Source of the DNA: UBA7985 sp038141425
GTDB taxonomy: Bacteria; Pseudomonadota; Alphaproteobacteria; UBA7985
DNA: 64,000 nt
Reading direction: 5' to 3'
NCBI GenBank assembly: GCA_038141425.1
Contig: JAYQIC010000010.1
Span: 434,001-498,000 of the forward strand
A program made the translations under genes and the position numbers. Numbering within the stretch: the first letter of the stretch is position 1; every line of letters begins with the position of its first letter. Under the pieces are notes generated by a model, which saw only the letters and a program-made list of their open reading frames with translations, made no database searches and was not told the DNA's origin. Shown in pieces: positions 36,784 through 44,811 of the stretch.

Positions 36784-39700
36784 ATGCAACAGCTCGACAC
36801 ACGGCTCGACCCGACATGGGATCAAAATAAGCGCCGACCCGACCACGATCTCCTCGAAAGCCTGATCGGCACGGCCGCCCTGAGCACCAGCGCCCGGTCT
36901 GGCATCGTTCGGCGGGCCGTGGGCTATGTACAGGCGGTGCGATCCGGTGCCCGTCCGGGGCTGATGGAGGCGTTTCTTGCCGAATACGGACTGTCGAGCG
37001 ACGAGGGCGTGGCCCTCATGTGCCTTGCCGAGGCCCTGCTCCGGATTCCGGACGCCCGGACCATCGACGCCCTGATCGACGATAAGATTGCCGGGTCTGA
37101 CTGGTCTGAACATCTCGGGCAGTCCGGCTCGCTGCTGGTCAATTCATCGACGCTGGGGCTGCTGCTCGCCGGGCAGGTGCTGAACACCAGAGCCGATGAT
37201 GGAGTCAAGTCACTGGCGTCACCGACACTCTGCAAGGGTTGGCGCGGCGCATGGGCACCCCGGCAATCCGGGCTGCGGTGAGCACGGTGATCAAGCAGAT
37301 GGGACGCCAGTTCGTGCTCGGGGAGACCATTCAGGCGGCGATGACCCGGGCAGCGCGGGAGGAGGCACAGGGCTTTACCTTTTCCTATGACATGCTGGGT
37401 GAGGCCGCGCTGACAGCCGCAGATGCCGACCGCTTCCGCCTCGCCTATCAGGACGCCATCGCTGCCATTGCCGCGCGGTGCACGGCCGCCGCAGTCGCCG
37501 ACAATCCCGGCATTTCGATCAAGCTGTCCGCGCTTCACCCTCGCTACGAGGTCGCGCAGGCTGAACGGGTACTGGCGGAGCTGGTGCCGGTGGTCGTAGA
37601 CCTTGCCCGGCGCGCCGCAACGGCTGGCATGGGCCTGAACATCGATGCGGAGGAAGCGGACCGGCTGGGCCTGTCGCTGGCGGTTATCGAAGCTGCGCTC
37701 TCCGACCCTTCACTGAGCGGCTGGGACGGTTTCGGGGTGGTGGTACAGGGCTACGGCCGCCGCGCAGGAGAGGTGATCGACGGGCTCTACGCCATGGCTG
37801 GCTCGCTCGATCGGCGGCTGATGGTGCGGCTGGTCAAGGGCGCCTACTGGGACACTGAAATCAAGCACGCTCAGGTCGAAGGCCTCGACGGCTATCCCGT
37901 CTTCACCCAAAAGCCTGCCTCGGATGTCAGTTACATCGCCCTGTCGCGCAAGCTGCTCGGCATGACCGACCGCCTCTACCCCCAGTTTGCGACCCACAAC
38001 GCCCACTCGGTCGCCGCCATCCTCGAAATGGCCGCAGAGGCCGGAACCGACCACTACGAGTTTCAGCGCCTCCACGGCATGGGAGAGGCGCTCTACCGCC
38101 ATCTGGTGGCCAGCGAAGGGGTGCGATGCCGCGTTTACGCACCGGTTGGCGCGCACCGCGAACTGCTGGCCTATCTGGTGCGCCGGTTGCTGGAGAACGG
38201 AGCAAACTCGTCCTTCGTCAACCAGATCGTCGACGAACGCATCGCCCCAGAAGATATCGTCGCCTGCCCCTTTGACCGGCTCGCAAGGCTCCAGCGCCGG
38301 CAATCGCCTCCGATCCCGCTGGCCCCGGACCTGTTCCAGCCCGAACGCCCCAACGCCCACGGCTGGGATCTGTCGGATGTGACCACGCTGGCCGACATCG
38401 ATGCCCGGCGACGGCAGCCGGACTGGCTGACGGTTGAACCGCTGCTCGCATCAGAGGCCATGGCGGAAGGGGAAGAGGACGCGCCAGCATCGCTGTGCAC
38501 CCCGATCCACAACCCGGCGACGGGCGCTGCCATCGGGGAGGTTCGCGCCGCAACGGCTGCCGAGATCGACGGCGCGCTGGCCGCTGCCCAACCCTGGGCC
38601 GCCACTACCGCCGAACGTGCAGCGGCGCTTAACCGGGTCGCAGACCTCTATGAGCAGCACTTCGATCAGGCCTTTTCCCTGCTGGCGGTGGAGGCAGGCA
38701 AGACCCTGCCCGATGCCGTCGCCGAGCTTCGGGAAGCCGTGGATTTCCTGCGCTACTACGCGGCCCGGGCTGAGGCGCTGTCCGAGGACACGGCACCGCG
38801 CGGGACGTACGTTTGCATTAGCCCGTGGAACTTCCCGCTGGCCATCTTCACCGGGCAGATTGCCGCTGCGCTGGCTGCGGGCAATACCGTGCTGGCCAAA
38901 CCGGCCGAGGCGACAGCCGCGCTTGCCGCCTGGGCAACCGGGCTCATGCACGAGGCCGGGGTTCCGGTGACCGCGCTGCAACTGCTGCCCGGCGAAGGCA
39001 GCCGGGTCGGGGCGCAGCTGACCGGCGACCCCCGGATCAACGGTGTGGCCTTTACCGGATCGACCGCAACGGCGCGGCGCATTCAGTCAACCATGGCCGA
39101 TGCCTGTGCACCCGGCACGCCGCTGATCGCGGAGACCGGCGGGCTCAACGCCATGGTGGTGGACTCAACGGCCCTGCCTGAGCAGGCGATCAAGGATATC
39201 CTGACCTCGGCCTTCCAGTCGGCGGGCCAGCGGTGCTCGGCGCTGCGCTGCCTTTATGTGCAGGAGGATATGGCAGAGGGCTTTATCGCACAGCTGATCG
39301 GCGCCATGGACCAGCTGCGGCTGGGCGATCCTTGGGATCTGAGCACCGATGTCGGCCCGATTATCTCCCCAGAGGCGGCAGCCGAGATCGAGGCCTACTG
39401 CCGCGCCGCCGAGGACAGCGGTTCCCTGCTCCACCGCCATAACCCGTCTGAGCCGCTACGGGAAAATGGCAGTTTCGTTACCCCGGCGCTGATTGCCGTT
39501 GATGGGATCGACGCACTGGAACGCGAGGTCTTTGGCCCCGTGCTGCACGTTGCAACCTACCGTGCCGGTGAGCTGGAAGCCGTGATTGAGGCCGTCAACG
39601 CGACGGGCTACGGCCTGACCTTCGGCATCCATACGCGGATCAACAAGCGGATCGACGCCATCTTCGGGCGGGTTCGTGCCGGTAACGTCTACGCCAACCG

Positions 39701-40298
39701 CAACCAGATTGGCGCGATCGTCGGCAGCCAGCCCTTCGGCGGTGAAGGCCTGTCCGGGACTGGCCCCAAGGCCGGCGGCCCGCACTACCTGCCCCGCTTC
39801 CGGCAGCAGTCAGCGCAGGCAGAGGGCTCGGCCTGGCGCGGGCTGGCACAGCCCCGGCACCTGTCGGCGGAGATTGCGACCGTGGCGGCAAAGCCGGTCG
39901 AGCCGCCCGTGCGGCACAGCCTGCCCGGCCCCACCGGTGAGACCAACGAGCTGTCGTTGTTCCCGCGCGCGCCGATGCTGTGCGCCGGACCGGGGGCGCG
40001 CGCGGCGCAGGCGCAGCGGGCTTGCGTTGAGGCCCTCGGCGGGCGCGCGGTCGTTGCAGGCGGTGAGCTGAGCGCGGATGCGCTGACGGACCTGCCCCCC
40101 ATCGGGGGTCTGCTGTGGTGGGGGGATGCTGCGACAGGGCGCGACTACGCCCGGGCGTTGGCAGCGCTGCCGGGGGCGATCATCCCGCTGATCACCGGCA
40201 AACCCGACACGGCGCAGGTCATGCTCGAACGTCATCTGTGCGTAGACACGACGGCCGCAGGCGGGAACGCTTCCCTGCTGCTCAGTTCCAACGAGTGA
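36784..40298 (+). CDS. putA: Bifunctional proline dehydrogenase/L-glutamate gamma-semialdehyde dehydrogenase PutA, one frameshift
   Basis: Converts proline to glutamate in two steps. The FAD-dependent proline dehydrogenase barrel lies in the first third ('IKLSALHPRYEVAQAERV', 'GMGLNIDAEEADRLGLSL', 'MVRLVKGAYWDTEIKHAQVEG', 'YPQFATHNAHSV', 'EFQRLHGMGEALY'), the aldehyde dehydrogenase in the middle ('ISPWNFPLAIFTGQIAAALAAGN', 'AETGGLNAMVVDS', catalytic Cys in 'AGQRCSALRCLYV'), and a C-terminal ALDH-like domain of long PutAs at the end. It lacks the N-terminal ribbon-helix-helix, so it is not its own repressor. One indel near 37200 splits 'AGQVLNTRADDG' from 'VTGVTDTLQGLARRMG'. Joined length is about 1,170 residues. 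Confidence 0.93.
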
Positions 40299-40321
40299 GT
40301 CAGTGAGCGGGAAAAGCGCGC

Positions 40322-40939
40322 CTAATTCAACAGATCGTCGAACAGGGCGGCCAGCCCGTGCATGTTGTACATGGTGGCCACGGGCCGGTCGTTTTCGTCG
40401 AACAGGCGCAGCTCAAAGCCTTCTTTCTCAAAGCGGGCAATCCGGGTGAGACCGATCGTTGGGGGGTATTCGTCCCAGCACAGCATCAGGGTCGATGCCA
40501 TCATCGGGTTGACGCTGACCTGGCCATCGTCGCCCGCTGGGTTGAATGATCCATTGAGGAAGTTGCACTCATCGCGGGTGCTGAACTGGCCCTTCATGTC
40601 GATACGCAGAACCACGCTGTCGGAGTTCTGCCCACCGTGCCAGATGGCATTTCCCTGCTCGTCGAACAGCGTGTGCGCCCACCAAGTACCGGATAGGGCG
40701 TGAAACACCGGCAGCACGATGCTGTCGTCGTAGCCGAACTTGGGCGGGATCAGGTCTGGCAGTGGCAGCAGCAGATCGGGGTTAATCTGCAACGGCCGCT
40801 CATTGTCGGCTCGGGCCGCGGTCGCTGCAAAGAGCGCGACAACAATGAAGAAAGCAAAGACGGCGAAAACCTGCGACAGCAGGGGCAAGGATTGCCCCCA
40901 GTTGTGGCTGGGTGCGGGTTTGCAGGGCGGGTGTGGCAA
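40322..40939 (-). CDS. Exported META (HslJ-like) domain protein, second copy
   Basis: Related to the protein at 1798-2295 over the whole META-like domain: 'LSGTWWAHTLFDEQGNAIWHGG', 'CNFLNGSFN', 'MASTLMLCWDEYPPTIGL' and 'FEKEGFELRLFDENDRPV' have direct counterparts there. It has the same two conserved cysteines. A hydrophobic segment (LLSQVFAVFAFFIVVALFAATAARA) serves as signal peptide. The start is uncertain: TTG at 40939 is the longest option, but TTG at 40888, six bases after GGGGG, would place the signal peptide at the N-terminus as expected. Convergent with putA. Function unknown. Confidence 0.65.
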   Translation of the reverse strand: MPHPPCKPAPSHNWGQSLPLLSQVFAVFAFFIVVALFAATAARADNERPLQINPDLLLPLPDLIPPKFGYDDSIVLPVFHALSGTWWAHTLFDEQGNAIWHGGQNSDSVVLRIDMKGQFSTRDECNFLNGSFNPAGDDGQVSVNPMMASTLMLCWDEYPPTIGLTRIARFEKEGFELRLFDENDRPVATMYNMHGLAALFDDLLN

Positions 40940-41176
40940 GAGCGGTGTCGAAGACCATGGGAGGAGCCTTTAGCGTGAGAGTGATGACAGCCGGTCTAAT
41001 CCAGAGCCTGTAAATTCTGATGTCGGGACTGCTTCAAATCGTTTCAGAGAGCAAAGGCACCGAAACGCGCTGCCCGTGGGCTGGCACCGCCGCGATGCCA
41101 GCGACGGCTTTGCGCGGGCGGTTTCTGCGGGCATAGTGCGCGGCATCCGATCATGACACCGCAGGGAACAAACAGG

Positions 41177-42616
41177 GTGAGCCAGCAAATCGATCTTGTG
41201 ATCAGACAGGCGCAGATCGTTACGCCCGAGGGCGTTGTCGAGGGCGATCTTGGCGTCGATGGCGGCCGCATCACGTCGATCGGCACGCCGGTGACCGCTG
41301 CGCGCCGGGTGATCGAGGCTGCTGATCGCATGGTTATGCCCGGCGGGGTCGATGTCCACGCCCATATCGAGCAGATGTCGGGCATGGGCCAATGGAACGC
41401 CGATACCTTCGAGACCGCGACCCGATCGGCAGCCATGGGCGGGACCACCAGCGTCATCTCCTTCGCCGCTCAAGCTGCTGGACAGACCCTCGCCGACACA
41501 CTGGCCGACTACGCCGCCCGCGCCGAACGGGGCGCCATGATCGACCACGCCTTCCACCTCACCCTGACCGACTTGTCGGTCCCGGGCTTTGAGGCCGACC
41601 TCGCTGTGCTGATGGACTGCGGGGCACCGATCGTTGAAGGTCTTCACCACTTACAACATCCAGCTTGGTGATGCGGAAATTCTGCGGGTGATGGAGCTGG
41701 CCCGCGCTGGCGGGTCGCTGGTCTGCGTCCACGCCGAAAACGATGCCATCATCGCCCGCGCCCGGGCGTCGCTGCTCGCCGCCGGGCATCGCCATCCGCG
41801 CGACCATGCCCATTCCCGCCCTCGCATGGCCGAAATCGAGGCGATCGAGCGCATCTGCCGCTTTGCCGAATACCGCGACCAGCCGGTGATGCTGTTCCAC
41901 GTCTCCACGGCTGAAGGCGTCGAGGCCATCCGCGCGGCCAAGGCCCGGGGCGCGCCGGTGTGGTGTGAAACCTGCCCGCACTATCTGCTGATGACCGAAG
42001 ACGTGCTCGACAAGCCCGGGCTGGAGGGGCGAAGTGGATGTGCTCACCCCCGCAACGCACCGCGCAGGATCAGGAGGCACTGTGGGCCGGTCTGCTCGAC
42101 GGGACGGTCAGCCTGGTCTCGTCCGACCACGCACCTTATCGTTTCGATGAAACCGGCAAGCTGGCCGCCGGGCCAGATCCGGATTTCTCGCAGATCGCCA
42201 ACGGTCTGCCGGGGCTGGAAACCCGGCTGCCGCTGCTGTTCAACGCCATGGTCACCCAAGGGCGTGGCGGACCACTGGCCTTTGCCGAGATTACCGCCCA
42301 GACTCCAGCGCGGCTCTATGGCCTGTCCGGAAAGGGCGCGATCGTCATCGGGATGGATGCCGACCTCGTTGTCTGGAACCCGGAGACCGAGCGGACCTAT
42401 GGCACCAACGATCTGCACGACAATGTCGGCTACAACCCCTGGGCAGGTCAGCGCCTGCGCGGCTGGCCCGAACACGTGCTGCTGCGCGGCGAGACGCTGA
42501 TGGCCGGCGGTGCCTTCGAGGGCAAGCCGGGCAGCGGACGCTGGCTGGATCGACCCGCAATCGGCTGCAAGCCCGGTGAGCAGGCAGCAACGCCAGCCCG
42601 GGAGGCGGCGGCATGA
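41177..42616 (+). CDS. D-hydantoinase/dihydropyrimidinase family amidohydrolase, two frameshifts
   Basis: Zinc amidohydrolase that opens cyclic amides (hydantoin, dihydropyrimidine or allantoin type). Metal-site elements appear in order: 'PGGVDVHAHIEQM', the lysine to be carbamylated in 'KVFTTYNIQLGD', histidines in 'VCVHAENDA' and 'LFHVSTAEG', and the aspartate in 'SSDHAPYRF'. One extra G near 41636 breaks the frame before 'KVFTTY', and one missing G in a run at 42026-42029 breaks it before 'KWMCSPPQRT'. GTG at 41177 is preferred as start (GCAGGGA ten bases upstream); ATG at 41153 is an in-frame alternative. About 480 residues joined. Followed closely by racemase and DapA-like genes. Confidence 0.85.
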
Positions 42617-43318
42617 CCCAGCGCGTTTCCGGCACCAAATCACTCATCGTTATCAACCCAAACTCCAGCCAGTCAGTGACGGATGGAATTGCCAGCGCGC
42701 TGAGCCCGTTCGAGGGCCGGGGCGTACCGATCCGCTGCCTGACCCTCCCGAGGGCCCACCGGGTATCGAAACCCAGCGCCAGGCCGATCTGACCATCGCG
42801 CCCATGCTGGCGCTCGCCGATGCGCACGAGGCCGAGGCCGCCGGCTACGTCATCGCCTGTTTCGGCGACCCGGGGCTGCACGCCCTGCGCGACCAGACCT
42901 CCCTGCCCGTCGTCGGCATTCAGGAAGCCGCCGTGATGACCGCGCTGACGCTGGGCCAGCGTTTTGGCGTTATCGCTATTCTCCCCACCTCGATCCCCCG
43001 TCATATGCGGGCCTTCGGGGCCATGGGGTGCTCGACCGGCTCGCTGGCGACCGTGCGCTTGGCCTTGGCGTGCTGGAGCTGGCTGACCGCGACCGGACAC
43101 TCGCTGCCATGATCGAGACCGGTCGGCGCCTGCGCCACGAGGACGGCGCCAACGTCCTGATCACCGGCTGTGCCGGGATGGCCTACCTGCGTGAACCATT
43201 GGAAGACGCCACCGGCCTGCCCGTGGTCGAACCCTGCCAGGCTGCAGCCGCCATGGCGTTGGGCCAGATCGCCCTGAACCTCAGTCATCGCGTAAAGGAT
43301 CCTCAGCATGCTCGATGA
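42613..43318 (+). CDS. Aspartate/glutamate (hydantoin) racemase family protein, two frameshifts
   Basis: Starts at ATG 42613, overlapping the hydantoinase stop by four bases. N-terminal 'SLIVINPNSSQSVTDGIASAL' is diagnostic of hydantoin-racemase-type proteins, and the two catalytic cysteines appear in 'YVIACFGDPGLHALR' and 'VLITGCAGMAYLREP'. One missing C near 42748 breaks the frame between 'RCLTLP' and 'EGPPGIETQRQADL', and one missing G in a run at 43025-43028 breaks it between 'RAFGAMG' and 'VLDRLAGDRALGLGV'. About 235 residues joined. It differs clearly from the racemase at 18792 and belongs to another branch. Probably racemises the hydantoin or its product. Confidence 0.85.
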
Positions 43319-44226
43319 AACCGCCCGCGGCGTCTTCACCATCGCCGTCACCCCGTTCCTGCCCGATGGGGCCATCGACTTTGCTTCGATCGATCGCATG
43401 GTCGATGCCTATATCGAACGCGGGGCCACAGGCCTGACCATCCTCGGCATGATGGGAGAGGCGGGAAAGCTGACGGCCGAAGAATCCGTCGCTGTCGTCC
43501 GGGCCGTGGTGGCGCGCTCCAGCGTGCCGGTTGTTGTCGGGGTTTCGGCCCCCGGGCTCGCGGCCATTGCTGCGCTGAGCACCGAGGCTATGGACGCAGG
43601 CGCCGCCGGGGTCATGGTCGCCCCGCCGGGGTCCTTGCGCACCGATGACCAGATTCTGAACTACTTCCGCAGTGTCGCCGAAGCGCTGGGGCCGACCCCC
43701 TTTGTGCTGCAGGATTTCCCGCTGGCTACCGGGGTACAGATCGCGACGTCGGTGATCCTGCAGATCGTCGAAGACGTGCCCGTCCTGCGTCATGCTCAAG
43801 CACGAAGACTGGCCCGGTCTGGAGAAAATCAGCGCCTTGCGCCGCGCTTCAGACAGCGGCGCGCGCCGAATCTCGATCCTGTGCGGCAACGGCGGGCTGT
43901 ATCTGCTCGAAGAGATGCTGCGCGGGGCCGACGGCGCCATGACCGGCTTTGGTTACCCGGAGATGATGGCGCAAGTCATCGCCGCTTACGAGGGCGGCGA
44001 GCTGGACCGAGCCCGGGACATTTTCGACGCCTACATGCCCATGGTCCGCTACGAGGCCCAGCCGGGTATGGGGCTGGCGATCCGCAAGCACTCGCTGGCG
44101 CAGCAGGGCGTTATCGCCCATCCGACCCTGCGGCGACCGGGGCCGAGCCTGCGCGCCGACAGCGTCAAGGAGATCACTGCACTGGCCGAGCGCCAGGCAC
44201 GGCGGTTAAGGACGCTGGGATTTTGA
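43308..44226 (+). CDS. DapA family class I aldolase/lyase, one frameshift
   Basis: Dihydrodipicolinate-synthase-family TIM barrel that forms a Schiff base with a keto acid. 'GVFTIAVTPFLPDGAIDFASIDRMVDAYIERGATGLTILGMMGEAGKL' contains the family's G-G-x-G-E-like loop in altered form (GMMGEAG); the Schiff-base lysine should be the one in 'VMLKHEDWPG', and 'ILCGNGGLYLLEEMLRGADG' follows. One extra C near 43784 breaks the frame between 'VEDVPV' and 'CVMLKHED'. About 305 residues joined. In this operon it may cleave or condense the carbon skeleton released by the hydantoinase; the true reaction is not predictable and lysine synthesis is unlikely. Confidence 0.85.
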
Positions 44227-44306
44227 TGGTTTGTCTTTAGGTCGGTGAACCGATAGGCTCTAGGTCAATAAGCCTAACTCAAAGAATAACGGCCTGAGCA
44301 GCAACC

Positions 44307-44795
44307 TTGAGCAAGCAAGCCTTCAACTACGCCAGTCCATCCTCCGCAGCGTCGACAGCGGAACCTGATCTCTCGCTGCTGGCTGGGTTATCGGATGAGG
44401 AATGGGCGAAGTTTGCCCACTATCTCGAGCGGGTCGAGTTCAGCGCACACAACCTGCTGGTCCGAGCCGGAGAGCAGGATCCCTCCGTCTACATTCTGGC
44501 CGAGGGTCGGGTCGCCATCACCGCCGACGAACAGGGCGCGCAACCGCTGGCCGAGTTCGGCCCCGGCGACGTTTTCGGCGAAATTGCCTTCCTCGACAGG
44601 GAACCCCGCAGCGCCTTTGTCCGAGCGCTGACCGATGGGCGTTCCTTCCGTCTGACCCGCGAAAAATTCGAATACCTCAGCGCCTGGGAACCAAGGATCG
44701 CCCAGCAGTTCCTCCTCGATCTCGGACAATCGCTGTCGGCGCGGCTGCGCTGGACAACCAGCGCACTGGTCGACGCCCGGTCCAAACAGCGCTGA
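44307..44795 (+). CDS. Cyclic nucleotide-binding domain protein
   Basis: A 162-residue single-domain protein. The CNB fold is seen at about residues 25-130: 'FSAHNLLVRAGEQDPSVYILAEGRVAIT', then the phosphate-binding cassette region 'PLAEFGPGDVFGEIAFLDREPRSAFVRAL'. The motif GEIAFLDREPRSAFVRA matches the consensus GE-x-A-L-x-x-x-x-R-S-A-x-x-x-A, so nucleotide or a similar ligand could still bind. There is no DNA-binding domain, so it is not a Crp-type regulator. TTG at 44307 is the apparent start. It lies 16 bases before the redox fusion gene and is probably its regulatory partner. Confidence 0.8.
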   Translation: MSKQAFNYASPSSAASTAEPDLSLLAGLSDEEWAKFAHYLERVEFSAHNLLVRAGEQDPSVYILAEGRVAITADEQGAQPLAEFGPGDVFGEIAFLDREPRSAFVRALTDGRSFRLTREKFEYLSAWEPRIAQQFLLDLGQSLSARLRWTTSALVDARSKQR

Positions 44796-44811
44796 GACGG
44801 CACAGCAATCC

